In this document: in pieces, positions 35,340 to 46,780 of the stretch
How the letters are laid out: each line of letters starts with the position of its first letter
Numbering within the stretch: the stretch's first letter is position 1
From: Rhipicephalus microplus
Taxonomy: Eukaryota > Arthropoda > Arachnida > Ixodida > Ixodidae
DNA length: 64,000 nt
Reading direction: 5' to 3'
Assembly (NCBI RefSeq): GCF_043290135.1
Contig: NC_134702.1
Coordinates: 197,254,491-197,318,490 of the forward strand
The notes under the pieces: generated by a model
Seen by the model: only the letters and a program-made list of their open reading frames with translations
What the model was told of the DNA's origin: nothing
Database searches by the model: none
Program-made: the position numbers and the translations under genes

Positions 35340-36400
35340 TCAGAGGGCACGTAACATGTTCCACAGTTGAGGCGCCGAGGTAAATGGAGAAAGTGAGGCA
35401 CAAAAATTTTGCCACCTTTTGGTTGAAAGCTTCTGTGGTTGGTTATGCATTGTAGAATGTACTTTCTGTGCAACCTTGAAATCTTCTAAATTACCCGACC
35501 TGCGATATCTTCTTTCAGATCGGCGTCGTATTGCACGAAGCCTCCCATACTCGGCGTCAACACCCGAATACCCATCTGGAATGGGTACTGCACGAGCTGC
35601 TTTTGTTAGTAAATGTTTTATCTTCGTTACATACGTTTCTGTGTCCGGAAAAAGGTTCAATATTTTGTCTCAGTAATCCTCGAAAGATTCCCCGAATTGT
35701 AATTCTTGTTGTGTGGTTATTTTTTCGTTTTCTTCAACTTTGGTTTATATATAAATACTGGCAACTGTTCACTTCTTCTTGCATCAGCGTCTGCAGTCCA
35801 GTCGGCTCCAGCCACTGATTCAGAGGAGCACACAGTGATGTCTAGTACAATGCAGTAGTTATACCCCCGTAGAAACGTCGGAGAACCATCATTTAGTATA
35901 GTGTAACCATGGTCTTCACCAACTTTTTCTATAGCAGATCCCCTTACATTACAACGCTCACTACCCCACAATTCATCGCGCGCGTTAAAATTACCACATA
36001 TAATTATGGAATAATAATCAGATGTACACACTGCAGCCAACTCTGCGTATGAAACGTTTGCTTGAGAGTGCACGTAAACACTAACTACAGTCACAGTAAC
36101 GTTACCAAACTTCACCTTGCATCTAACAAACTCCGGCGCATCTGTTTTTGAAGTAGCCACATGTGTCGATGGAATATCGCGTCTCACACACAACATCCCT
36201 CTGCTTTTTGCAGCAGGACGTTTTCCTTGGTACATCACATAATTGGACAAGCGAAAGTTAGTGGATACTCTTGTTTCGGAAATACACGAAATCGGAAACC
36301 CGTGCTGAGCGACGAATTTCTGAAGATCTCCCTTCCTATTCTGCAAACCGTTGCAGTTGCACTGGAATATTGCACTTTTTGTACCAGTTAGATAGTCCGG
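35340..36400 (-). pseudogene. endonuclease region of the decayed LINE ORF2
   Basis: The minus-strand frame 35717-36346 encodes an apurinic-type endonuclease that would nick the target: ISCISETRV (metal-binding Glu), VSVYVHSQ, CGNFNARDELWGS (GDFNAH-like block with Cys for Asp), LNDGSPTFLRG and LDITVCSS. The final SDHxxI block is gone because the frame runs into other sequence. The piece at 35340-35660 is the endonuclease-RT linker rich in Arg (LRAIRRRSERRYRR), closely parallel to the intact LINE to the right. Nonfunctional. Confidence 0.8.
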
Positions 36401-36976
36401 TAGCCATGATTACTACAAGATCCACAACAACTAGCCGCACTTTCACTTCTGGTAAAGAACCTGCTTGTGGCAGGGATCGTAGAATTGCTTTAAGAGCCGC
36501 AAAGATTATTGGCAAAACGACCTGCTCGTTTCAGGCTGTCTCCACTGAGATTGCAATTCCTGAAGAATTTTTCCTCGGCAAGCTGCTGTGACCCTTCTCT
36601 TTGGTAGTCAGTGGCTCCTTGGATGTGTCTGGCCCGGCAGAAAGTTCCACTTCAGCATGTTTTTGCACTAGACTTCTTTCCCAACGCGATTTTTCGGTGC
36701 TGAGCACTTCAATACTCCTGAGTAAGAATTGTGGCACCCCTGTTTTGCAGTTTTTTGTGCCGCAGGAACATCTTCGACTATATCCGCATTGGGTGCTGGA
36801 CCTCTTTGTATCTTATGGTATCCTTTTACAATTCTCTCTTTTTGTGCAGCCGATGCCAAACGGTTTCGAGAGCAGCCTGAAAACGACGCCGGATGTGGTC
36901 CAGCACAGTTGGCACACTTAGGTTGACGCTTCGAGGTGCGTCCCTTGTAATCATGTGTGCCCGCACATACCTTGCA

Positions 36977-37560
36977 TCAGTTGGTTCCCCTACAAGTCTT
37001 AGCTGTATACCCATAACCCTGGCAGTTGAAGCACTCTACAGCCGGCTCAATGTATTCCTCGACAGTGTGAACCGTAAAGCCGAGAACAACTCGGTTTGGC
37101 AATGGCAATATTACATTACGTATGGGCTGCATTGTGGCACTTCCATCTTCATTTCTTGCCCATCTCTTTTGTCGTGTGACTGAGATTACTCTAGTTTCTT
37201 TAAGATATTCCAGTAGGTCATAATCACTGCATTCAAGTGGAACATCTCTTATCTTTGCTAGGGTCTTCAGGTAAGGCTGAGGTATAATCACATGTACAGG
37301 CAATCCAGCCAGACTCCTGATCAGCAGCAACTTGTTTGCCGAGTACAAAGACCATACTCTAACGCAAAAACTTCCGTCTCTGTTGATTCTTGTTGATGTC
37401 ACTTTCTCATTAAAAGCAGAGATTATCTCAGATGCCATGCGATTTAGATTCACCTTTCAGAAGGCGTCCTCGGCAGCGACCGGTCTGAACACCACCGGTA
37501 TCCCCGTAGCTCGGTTCCTGTGATGGGTGACCACCTTGTAAGCTGCCTCGTCTTCCTTGG
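36977..37560 (-). pseudogene. ORF1 (gag-like RNA-binding protein) of the decayed LINE
   Basis: The minus-strand frame 36977-37453 reads as an ORF1 nucleocapsid-like protein: a region parallel to RRM-like ORF1 (NLNRMASEIISAF, VRVWSLYSANKLLLI, VLPLPNRVVLGF) is followed by one zinc knuckle, CFNCQGYGYTAKTC, where the expected His is Tyr. Sequence upstream to about 37560 continues in another frame (GIPVVFRPVAAEDAFWKV). It would coat the LINE RNA. The lost ligand and the shifts argue against function. Confidence 0.72.
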
Positions 37561-37937
37561 GTGCTTCTGTATCCATATGTGTCATGTCATTAAGGGAGTA
37601 CGTCGATGTGCGTCATCGTTGTCAACCTCTTCTTCCTCCTCTGTACGCCTCTTCTTACACTGCTAGGCCTCGCTGTCCTCTGTATGGGACGTCGATATCA
37701 TTTCTGAGCCTGCAGCAACTTGAAGTCGAGCGGGATGGATAAGTGGTCTTCCGCTTGGCACTAGCGGCATCTGGTTGTCCCCATACCCGGGCTTTGCCAG
37801 GTATGTGGCACGGCCTGCTAAGGGGCCATTCTGATCGCAATGCGTAGTGAAACTCTGACTCACCGATGTTGAGCTGCCTGTCTGGAGACAGTCCGCCCAC
37901 CGCACACACCGTAAAAAGATCCCGAACTCAATTTAAT

Positions 37938-37948
37938 AACTGAATTAG
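37938..37948. repeat. target-site duplication, left copy
   Basis: AACTGAATTAG, identical to 43345-43355 on the other side of the intact LINE. Confidence 0.85.
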
Positions 37949-38082
37949 AGAGAGAGAAAATTTAATGCGGAAAGGCAGGGAGGTTAACCAGGAAACCTAT
38001 CCGGTTTGCTACCCTGCACTGGGGAAGGGGTAAGGGGAGACAGAAAAGTAAGAAAAAGAAATGGGAAAGGGAGGAAGAGAAG

Positions 38083-38111
38083 CACAAACACACACACACA
38101 CACGCGCACAC
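38083..38111. repeat. (CA)n microsatellite in the LINE 3' UTR
   Basis: CA run with a CGCG interruption, just downstream (in element sense) of the ORF2 stop. Confidence 0.9.
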
Positions 38112-38118
38112 AGTAGTG

Positions 38119-41100
38119 TCACAATCGTTCAACGAGACGGGTCGCTCGCAGAAACTTCATCAGCGCCTTCGTTGCTTTCTGGCGTGAAGCTCGATCTTTC
38201 CGACATTCCAAGATTGACTGCTCAGAAAGTGGCTGGTCGTCGAGGCGAGCAAACACTGCTGAGAGGGACTGTCGCTGAGAGCTGTACTGGGGGCACTGAC
38301 ATAAAATATGTTCAATTGTTTCGTCATTGTCGCAATGGTCGCATGCAGCGCTGTCTCTCATTCCGATGCGGCAGGCAAAGGCGTTCGTGAAAGACACCCC
38401 AAGCCACATGCGGCAGAGAAGGGTCGTCTCGGATCGGGGTAGGCCAGATGGAATAGTAAGTCGTAGGCATGGGTCCAGGCGGTGAAGACGGGTGTGGAGA
38501 AAACCGGGCGTATTCCGCATAGACCTTGCGACATCCTGCGCAAGCGTATTAATCTTTGCTGCTGCGTCGCTTCTTGATAGTGGAATAGGTTCCATCACTC
38601 CATTTTCGTGAGCATTCTTAGCTGCATCGTCGGCATGCTCGTTACCGATGATGCCGCAATGGCCTGGTAACCACTGAAAAGATATGTCATGTCCTTCGTC
38701 TATTAGGTGATGGTACAGTTGTCGTATTTCGAGCGCCAATTGGTCTTGAGGCCCACGACGTAGAGCATTGTGTAGACATTGGAGAGCTGGTTTCGAATCA
38801 GTAAAAATGCTCCATTTTTGTGGTGTCTCTCGATCAATCCTGCGGAGTGCGCTGCGGAGTGCCGCGAGCTCCACGGCTGTCGATGTCGTCTTGTGTGACG
38901 TTCTGAACTGGATGGTTTCGGCTCTTGCTGGGAAGATCACAGCTCCTGCAGATCCTCCAACAGTTGTCGAGCCATCCGTGTAAAGTTTGACATGATCTTT
39001 GTATTCTTCGTGTAGCATGAGTAGAATCATCTGCTTTAAAGCTGGCGCCGAGAGCTCCGCCTTCTTGCGAATCCCCGGCACTGTCAAGCGCAGTTTTGGT
39101 CGGTCCAAGCACCAAGGAGGTGTTAGTATCCGTTCCGGAGGCGTGTAGACTGTTGGAAGGCACTCACGGAAAGTCAATACTCTCTTACAGAAGGAGGCAC
39201 TCGGTCGATCTTCTGGAAGCGAAGCTAGGTGGTGGGCAGGGGCGCGAGCAAGGTGTCTAATATGAGCTCTAAGCACCTCCAAAGTAATGTGCACTGTGGC
39301 CGGATGATCTTTGGCGATTGCGATGGTTTCCGCTGTTGATGTACAGCGTGGTAATCCAAGACAAACTCTGAGTGCCTGGCCCTGGGCGTTTTCTATTGTG
39401 CGTATACTGCTTTTGCAAGCGTTCGTCAGAACCGGCAAGCTATACCGCAGGTACCCCAGAAACAGCGTTTTGTACAAATGCAACATCGCGTGCACTGATG
39501 TGCCCCACGTTTTGCCTCCGAGGAACTTGAAAAGTTGTGCGATGGCCGTTAGGCGCTTCTTTAGAGTGGCCACATGGGGACTCCAGCAGAGATTTCGATC
39601 GATCGTGACCCCCAAAAACCTGTGGGTCCTGGCGTAGCAGACACTGTGTCCATCGATGGCGATGGGATATGACGTCATTGCCTTCCGCGTGAACGCGACC
39701 AGCGCCGATTTCTCAGGAGAAATCTCAAGGCCTTGTTCTCTAAGGTACGCCGATATTGAATTCGCTGCTTTCTGGAGTCTCGCACGTACCTGAGGACGTG
39801 TTACACCTGACGTCCAGGCACAAATATCATCTGCATAGAGAGATATCTGCACGGAATCTGGTATGCGTTCCACGAGACCGATCAGAACCAGGTTGAACAG
39901 TGTGGGGCTCAATACACCACCTTGAGGAACACCACGGTGTGTATAATGTTCAGAAGTCGGCCCATCATCAGTTTGCATAAACAATGATCTCATATGTAGG
40001 TAGCATTGGATCCAGCGGTACACTCGCCCACCCAAACCAACTGACTCGAGGGCGTCAAGTATGGCTTCGTGAGAAACATTGTCATATGCTCCTTTGACAT
40101 CTAGAAATAGTGCGACAGATAACCGTCTGCTCATTTTCTGGTGTTGTACGTAGGTCACCAGGTCAATGACATTGTCAATGGAGCTCCGAAGACGACGAAA
40201 ACCGGCCATGGCGTCTGGATATATTCAATGGCGTTCTAGGAACCACTCGAGTCTGGCAAGGATCATTCGCTCCATCAGCTTCCCTACGCAACTAGCCAGC
40301 GCTATTGGGCGGTATGATGTCAGCTCTAGAGGCGATTTTCCAGGTTTGAGAAGTGCAACCAACCGGCTTGTTTTCCACTCTTTGGGGACCGTTCCATCTC
40401 TCCAAGACTCATTGAATACTTCCAGCAAAGCACTTCGTGCTCGATCACCGAGATTGCATAATAGGCGGTATGATATGCCATCCGGTCCAGGCGATGACGA
40501 TCGATTGCATGAAGCAAGAGCCACATTCAGTTCTTCCATTGAAAAAGGCAGGTCCAGGTGCGGGTCAAGTGAATGTGGCGTGTAATCAGCAGTAAGGGCT
40601 TCTGTGCAATTTGACGGGCCCGCAATCTTCCTACAAAAATCTTCCGCTACCTCGATATCCCTTCTATTTTGGAAAAGGGCCAAGGCTTTAAACGGAAAAC
40701 GTTGTTGGGGAAATATGCGTAGGCCTCGCACGGTTCGCCATATTTGAGAAAGCGGTTTGCGAGGGTCTAGACTCGCGCAAAACTTCGCCCACCGTTGAAA
40801 CTCCAGTTTGTCTATACGACGCTGGATCTTCTTTTGCATGCGCCTGGCCATCCGTAGATCTTGAATGGATTTTGTGCGTCGATATCTACGCTCCGCACGC
40901 CGACGAGTCGCACGGAGTCGCTCTAACTCCACGTCCGTTTCTGAGGGCCTTGAAGAATATGCCAGCGTGCGCATCGCACTCTGCGCTGCTTGTTTGATCG
41001 CTTGCTCAATGCCAGAGGTTAAGCCTTTTTCACAAGCGTGTTCAATGTTGGTTGTGAATGCTGAAAGATCGATCCTCCGTACGGTTTTCGGTGGGTGGTC

Positions 41101-41790
41101 GCTAGCAAAGCCTTCGATGGTGAGATAACTGGGGATGTGATCGCTACCATGTGTCTCGATGTCTAAAAACCACTTAACGCTTGTGGCGAAGCGACGTGAC
41201 ACAAACGTCAAGTCCAAACAGCTGCTGTACGTTGATCCTCGCAGAAATGTAGGGCTCCCATCATTAAGTAGAGACAGTTCATGAGTCGATACAAATGAAG
41301 CCAGCCTCCGGCCCATGGCATTGACTTTTGAACTTCCCCAGATTGGGTGGTGGGCGTTGAAGTCCCCTATAATTATCCACGGATCCGGGACGCTCGAAAG
41401 AATGTCATCCAGTCTTTGGCAATCAAAACGGGCTGAGGGAGATAAGTAGACACCTATTAATGTGAAGGTGAGGGTTTTCTGCTTCACAGTCAGGCAAACA
41501 TATTGGTTCTCATCATGAGGCGACACAGGTTGAATGATGTAGGTAAGCTCTCGACGAATATACACAATGACCTTGCTGCTTTCGTTTCGGGTTTTGGACG
41601 GGATTGATTCGTAGCCGGATAGCCTGATCGGGTTTGATAATTTCGGTTCACATATTACGATGATTGGGAAACGGTTAGAAAACACGTACTGACGAAAATC
41701 GGAAATCCGTGATCTAAGTCCTCTTGCGTTCCACTGGATGACTGATGCTTCTCTGACGTCTTTGCGGAACGATTGTTGATCTCCTGCCAT
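38119..41790 (-). pseudogene. LINE ORF2: endonuclease, reverse transcriptase, RNase H; one in-frame TGA
   Basis: The enzyme for target-primed reverse transcription. From the ATG at 41790: apurinic endonuclease (VIQWNARGLRS at residue 17; CEPKL; GDFNAHHPIWGSSKVNAMG; SDHIPSYL), linker (RRAERRYRRTK), RT (LLKPGKSPLELTSYRPIAL; VALFLDVKGAYDNVSH; HRGVPQGGVLSPTLFN; YADD at 39826-39837), RNase H (YTDGSTTVGGSAGAV, TAVELAALRSAL, FTDSKPALQCL, GNEHADDAA: all four acidic residues present) and a terminal zinc motif (CDHCDNDETIEHILCQC). Total about 1,223 codons. A single TGA at 40225-40227, between FLERH and IYPDAMAGF, splits the frame; the parts are in register. Unless read through, it blocks the full enzyme. 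Confidence 0.93.
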
Positions 41791-41794
41791 GAGT

Positions 41795-43282
41795 CTACGC
41801 GAGGGAGGCGAGGACTGGGCTCAGCGCGTCCAACACCTGTAACCCGCTTCGAGCGGTTGGAGTTCCCAGGCTTCTTAGTATGTCTGCCATGACAGCGACG
41901 AGGGATCGTAACATCGGGATGATCTGTCGATCGACCCTTGACACATCCTCAACGGAAGTAGACTCGGTGGAAGGTGTTGGGCGGCGAGGCCTCGCAGGAG
42001 GCTCCTTTGCAGGCTGCGTACGCGGAAGCGTAGGCCACTCATCCGCAGCTGTGAGCTTCTCCACTTCATTTCGCTTCGTGCTTACTACTTCACTCGTGCT
42101 CGGAGGAAATGGGTTATGCGCAACACTCTGTCCTACACGCCTCCGTCGGCGACTACGTCGCCGCCGTACCCTTTCAGCAGCCTCTCTGTGGGTTGAATTG
42201 TCCCTAACCATTTGTTTGATAATGGCGATTTCCTTCTTAATCCGAGGGCATTCCTTGGATGCAGCATCATGCGGACCATCACAGTTTCTGCACTTCAGAC
42301 TTGTTGCCCGACATGCGTCTGCAGTGTGCGGCTCAGCGCATCGGGGGCATACTGTGGTGTTTGTACATACACTCTTGATGTGCCCAATTTTCATGCAGTT
42401 ATGGCACTGGAGTGGTTTAGGGACAAATGGTCGAACAGGATGTCGGAAGTGTCCCACTTTGACATGCGACGGAATGGAATCTCCTTTGAACATTATCTTT
42501 ACACAACGGGTGTTTCCGAGGCGAAGTACATTCGCGATGAGAACTCCTTCGTTCGCTGGTTTTATGAGAGTTGGGAGGTCCGAGTTTGCTATGGCCAAAT
42601 CAATGTCGTAGATTACTCCCGCCATGCAGGCACCGTCCATTGGAATAACCGGTCGAACTTTGATGCCTCCCAAATCTGATACTCTGCGAAGCTTGTCTAT
42701 GGCGCTGGCAGTCATTGTGTCCACAGCTAGAATATTCTTCCGCGTGTTCACCCGGATATCCTTAATGTCGTTTGGTGCTACCCCCTCAAAGTACATAGAG
42801 AGAGCTTGCCTGTTTACTGCTCGAAGGCTGATGGTGGAGTCCTCGGGCATGAATAGGATGGTGTGCGGCCAGCGTTCTCCTTTTGACTGAGATGTTAATG
42901 TCCCTGCTGGTGAAGACGGCTTGATACTTCTTCTTTTGGCCTTCCTGTTTCTCACGGTCTCGAAGTCGTCATCCGACGAGTCGTCGCCAGTGGCCGAGTA
43001 CAGTTCCGTGTCCTCGCTGGTGCTCGAACAGGTGCTTCGTTTCCGCGACGAGCTTGCCAAAGGTGGTCTATGACCGGACAGAGCCGCAGAAGGCTCCGCG
43101 TCCACAGCCATGAGGCAGTGACTATCACCGTTGGCCTCACTGGTTCTGGGCCAGGCGCGCTGATTTACCGAGGAGCTCGCCATAGCAGACCTCTGGCTGG
43201 GCGGACCAGTGGATGACTCCGCGTCCGTCGCCTTGGGGCAGGGAGCAGCGTCTCCCGTAAAAAGCGAAAAACTTGATAACAA
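41795..43282 (-). CDS. LINE ORF1, gag-like protein with three zinc knuckles
   Basis: An uninterrupted 495-residue frame for the RNA-binding protein that packages LINE RNA. The N-terminal 120 residues are Ser/Pro-rich with an acidic patch (DDSSDDDFE near 100) beside a basic stretch (RNRKAKRRS). The middle (about 140-285) resembles the ORF1 nucleic-acid-binding region. Three zinc knuckles follow: C293-x2-C-x4-H-x4-C, C312-x2-C-x3-H-x4-C and C331-x2-C-x3-H-x6-C. An arginine-rich run (RRRRSRRRRR) near 375 could bind RNA or act as nuclear signal. ORF2 starts 4 bases after its TAG stop, suggesting coupled translation. An upstream ATG in another frame (43337) is not used here. Confidence 0.9.
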   Translation of the reverse strand: MLSSFSLFTGDAAPCPKATDAESSTGPPSQRSAMASSSVNQRAWPRTSEANGDSHCLMAVDAEPSAALSGHRPPLASSSRKRSTCSSTSEDTELYSATGDDSSDDDFETVRNRKAKRRSIKPSSPAGTLTSQSKGERWPHTILFMPEDSTISLRAVNRQALSMYFEGVAPNDIKDIRVNTRKNILAVDTMTASAIDKLRRVSDLGGIKVRPVIPMDGACMAGVIYDIDLAIANSDLPTLIKPANEGVLIANVLRLGNTRCVKIMFKGDSIPSHVKVGHFRHPVRPFVPKPLQCHNCMKIGHIKSVCTNTTVCPRCAEPHTADACRATSLKCRNCDGPHDAASKECPRIKKEIAIIKQMVRDNSTHREAAERVRRRRSRRRRRVGQSVAHNPFPPSTSEVVSTKRNEVEKLTAADEWPTLPRTQPAKEPPARPRRPTPSTESTSVEDVSRVDRQIIPMLRSLVAVMADILRSLGTPTARSGLQVLDALSPVLASLA

Positions 43283-43344
43283 TGCTCGGAGCCGAAAGCA
43301 GAAGCGTTCTATGAAGAGACACTTCGTCGTCGTCCAAAAATGAA

Positions 43345-43355
43345 AACTGAATTAG
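43345..43355. repeat. target-site duplication, right copy
   Basis: AACTGAATTAG, identical to 37938-37948. Confidence 0.85.
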
Positions 43356-43408
43356 GAGAATGAAATAAAGCTATGGGCTTCATTCATTCACTTCTTCGTT
43401 CTCTTGCC

Positions 43409-43490
43409 GATCACTGATCACTGATCACTAATCGCGATCACTAATCATGATCACTAATTGTGATCACGATTACACGATCACTGATCGTGC
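43409..43490. repeat. GATC-rich short imperfect repeat
   Basis: About eight irregular units built on GATCACTGATCACTAATC occur within 80 bases. Many contain the palindrome TGATCA, so each strand can fold on itself. Confidence 0.85.
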
Positions 43491-44043
43491 GCCATAACAT
43501 GTCCTGGTGCTCTTTGGCCGTCACTCGCATTTGCGCCTTTAACTCCCTTACAAAGACATCCTATAGTTAGGAAGTTCTAACAGGCGGGAAGTGACCTGTA
43601 GAAAAGCAAACGTAAAATGAAGCTACGAACCACCCGGCGTTGATGGAACAAAATGACAAGTGTGACCGTGAGAAATATCAAGACCACAGAGTTGAAGAGA
43701 AATTACGCTGGTAGCCGATATAAAAGTAAATATGAAGAGCTAAAGGTAAACCAAGGCAGTTCATTAGGCTTTAAACGGTGGTATCGATTGCAAGAGATTG
43801 GAAGAGTGGCCGAGGACCGCCAAGGCAAATGCTATGGCTGAAGCTAATAAATATAGAAGCACAGAATAAAATCAAGATCGCAGGATATCATTGAATGGAG
43901 ATTATGAGGAGAGACCTTCCCTTTAGGGGAAATAAGACACGCCAGGAATAATAAAGAAAACAACAAACCGATTAGCCTTGAGGAGTTATCCTTATAGGTA
44001 AAAGAAAAGCAACGACACTGAGTGTTAAATCTCTTTCTCACAG
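43491..44043. other. sequence upstream of the first visible IR exon
   Basis: No coding region supported. The last 12 bases form a 3' splice site (CTCTTTCTCACAG) ending at 44043. Confidence 0.5.
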
Positions 44044-44134
44044 GTACACTTATCTCATGCCTACCGATGGAAACTGGGGCGGTCGTCTCCCGAACGGTGC
44101 CTGGGGTGGGCAAGTCGGCCTCGTTGTCCGAAAC
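44044..44134 (+). CDS. ionotropic receptor (iGluR-like), exon with end of S1 N-terminal part
   Basis: First recognisable exon of a glutamate receptor-like ionotropic receptor, a ligand-gated cation channel subunit of the cell membrane, often chemosensory in arthropods. After the acceptor TTTCTCACAG the reading is (one base of a split codon) then YTYLMPTDGNWGGRLPNG and AWGGQVGLVVRN, before the donor GTGAGT. This is the conserved S1 stretch with DG..G and NG.W.G.VG..V. The exon enters in phase 2 and ends in phase 0, so at least one earlier exon exists. The ATG inside the exon (44057) is not the natural start. Joined to the next exon it gives an unbroken S1 region. Confidence 0.85.
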
Positions 44135-45554
44135 GTGAGTGATTTTTAAAAATCTGCTTTTTCTAATTGAATTTGCTTCAGTACACATTCTTCCTTGCAA
44201 AGTAGCTGCCCCTTCCACCTCCTACGTATTAATTATGCGTTTGGTCAGGCGGGTAATTATTCACTATGCGTCTATAAGGTAATACGCGCACATGCTATTG
44301 CTGATAATTAAGCTCTTGTAATGGATGTTCTTTTCAACTACCTGCTCTTAGCGTAATTGATGTTTTTTTAAGCCTGGTGCTATTGTGCCTTTCTGGTATA
44401 CATTACTAGGTTTTTTTTTTCAGAAGGCAGCTGGCGCTACAAACACTTGTATAGTGTTTTTTTAATGCAAAGCATTTCTTTGAGAGTATCTGTCTGTCTA
44501 GCCGCTTAAGCTTTTTATCATGGGAGGGTTAAATGATTTGACAAATAGGACGCGTTGTTAAAGACATGGATATTGTAACAATTCCGTCACGTACGTCAAC
44601 AAACACTTTCCGTCAGACAGTGGCCATATCCGCATGTATGTGCCGCTGGTATACGGGTAGGTGCCATAGTTGATTGACAATTAGTTGTTTCCAGGAACGA
44701 TTAGAACACACATAGACAATATAAACGTGTAAGTTTTAAGCAATACCCGACCTCGGTAGCGTCGGCTCAATAACAAACTTGGGTCGACGTGTCGCTCAAT
44801 AAAAAAATTGCCACACGGTCACCTTCCCTCCACATGCTTCGCATAACGTCGATTTTCAGGTACCTGGGATTTGCCGCATTTTTTTTTCGCGGCAACAACT
44901 TCAAGCACTGGCGTGCCCCTGTAGTAGAACACCTCCTTGCCAGGAATAGCACATTGGTTCAATTGACGCTCTAAACAAAAGTTATTATTTATTTATAAGC
45001 ATCCATGTAGGTTTGTTGCTCACAGGCAACGCTGCTCGTTATGCGCTGACAACCAATGACACGATAGCCGAATTTCTTCAAAAGGAGATATTTAACGCAC
45101 GAAGGAACAAATCCACACAATTTTTTTTATATTTTGAGATGGCAGTTCTTTTTCCACAAAAGTTCTGACTTGGAAGCTGCCCGCTGCCTTGTTGTGAAAG
45201 TCAGGAGAAAGCCCACCGCTGCATCGTGGGCCTTTGAGACACCTAGTTTTTGGTCATTACAAGTTCAAATTTTTGCTTTAGTAATCTTTTTAAGCACGTT
45301 TTTTAGTGATCATGGCTGTTCTCACTATGCAGGCGCTAGTTGAGATTTTTCGTGCTTTGTGTTTTACGCACCTTTGCAGTGACGTCTTAGTCATTTTACA
45401 GGCTCGTTGCACGCATGCAGTGCCGTTAAGGACATTACCATAGATCAATTGAACTCAGTGCGCTAACACAACATATCGAGCATGCTGCGATAATGAGCAA
45501 TAAACATGATCATCATCATTGAAGAAGAGGAAGAAACTTCACTCCCTGGAAAGC

Positions 45555-45615
45555 ACTCCAGGACATAAAAATTTTCGGAGCCCTCCACTACGGCATCCTT
45601 TATAATTGTATCATT
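45555..45615 (+). mobile_element. diverged Ruka-like SINE fragment
   Basis: TTCGGAGCCCTCCACTACGG and a degraded TCTCATAATCATATGG-like block match the 3' half of the SINE. No flanking repeat was found. Confidence 0.7.
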
Positions 45616-46758
45616 GTTTGTAAAAGCAAAGCCGCGAATTTTTCATTTTTACATGCGCTTCTCCTGAGTAAGAACAGTGTATGCGCTCGTGGGTTTAGCA
45701 GCGTGATTTCAAAATTCTGGGCACCAGTGTAGTCGGACGTCGAATTCTTTACGCGTACAGTCCCCTAAGTCTTTATTCATAGTGCGCATAGACAACTAAT
45801 ATGTTTCTCAGCACCATGCATATGGCGAAGTTGCACAGAACTATTTAACCGTCATTCGCTTAGTAGAGATGCACTTGCCCTCACCCTTCTCGCAGCTTAG
45901 ATCCTGATATAGCACTGATACAAAAAAAGTTCCAGCTCGTGGACGCCAATAAGCTATACATGTCTGTTTATTTTGTGATTTCGTGTGGAGCCCAGGAAAT
46001 AAGTCAGTGAAACTGCACAGATGATCGAGTCACCAGAATACGAGTGTGTTATTTACCGGAAAAACACTCTTCTGTAAATTCAGTTTACCATGCACAAGAG
46101 ATTCTTGAAGGGCCAGCTGGTACATGATGCTGCGTGGGGAAAATGTTAAAACGGGACTGAGATGAAGGAACGAAAGTGATCAAGAACAATCGTGCGCAAG
46201 TTATCCAGACGCAAAATTAACACCAATAATAAACAACTAAGCCATAGCACATTGGAACAGCCTTACATATCACATTGTATCCATCTCTAACCGTGAATTT
46301 TTTCGTGATAACCTGATTTCGTGTTGTTTTCTATTGAATAACTTTGTTAACCTTGCTGTTTTTATTTGTTTGCTTTTTTGCCTTTTTCCTTGTTCTTTGT
46401 ACCTTTTGTCTGTATCAGTTTGCATTGTATTTACTGACGCCCCCTAATCAATGCCTTTTAATAGGCCGGTAATGCATTTTAAATAAAGAAATAAATACAT
46501 ACATAAAACTTAAGCTACCACGTGGTGAGTGATGAACTGCATGTCTGCCAGGAGTCATGATACCACATATTACTTGACAAAAACGCTATCTGCTCGTCAG
46601 CGCGTGTGTTATCGACGCCACCATCTCGAAGCGGCTTTTTCGCGTGGTTCGCGCGCGCAATATAAACCTGCACGTTGACCGTCATTGAGTGGCCCATCTC
46701 GTTAGTAGTCATATTTGCAAAAATTATGATCATACGCAGTACTAGACGTAATAATAAG

Positions 46759-46780
46759 CTCTCTCTCTCTCTCTCTCTCT
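46759..46780 (+). repeat. (CT)11 run at the 3' splice site
   Basis: An 11-unit CT repeat lies 15 bases upstream of the AG at 46794-46795 and can act as the polypyrimidine tract of the following exon. Confidence 0.9.

Larger units (their letters stand above)
32411..37920 (-). mobile_element. decayed RNase H-bearing LINE (I/LOA-like group)
   Basis: A nearly complete but degraded non-LTR element on the minus strand. ORF1 with a gag-like zinc knuckle (about 37500-36977) is followed by ORF2 pieces for apurinic endonuclease, RT, RNase H and a terminal zinc motif (36400-32857). It ends with a simple (AACAG)n-type tail near 32420. The right boundary is approximate. Many stops and frameshifts show that it is old. 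Its domain order matches the intact element to its right. Confidence 0.82.
37949..43344 (-). mobile_element. nearly intact full-length RNase H-bearing LINE (I/LOA-like group)
   Basis: A 5.4-kb minus-strand element bounded by an 11-bp direct repeat (AACTGAATTAG). Its 5' end reads TTCATTTTTGGACGACGACG. ORF1 and ORF2 follow with a 4-base gap. The 3' UTR contains a CA repeat and ends in TTTTCTCTCTCT. The only disabling change seen is one in-frame TGA in ORF2. Perfect target-site repeats and open frames point to a recent insertion, next to or into the 5' side of the older related LINE. Confidence 0.93.

Noticed and set aside
41880..42611. 243-codon + frame
   Set aside because: Antisense shadow of LINE ORF1.
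43409..43490. CRISPR-like array or origin
   Set aside because: Repeats are short, irregular and without spacers; the genome is eukaryotic.
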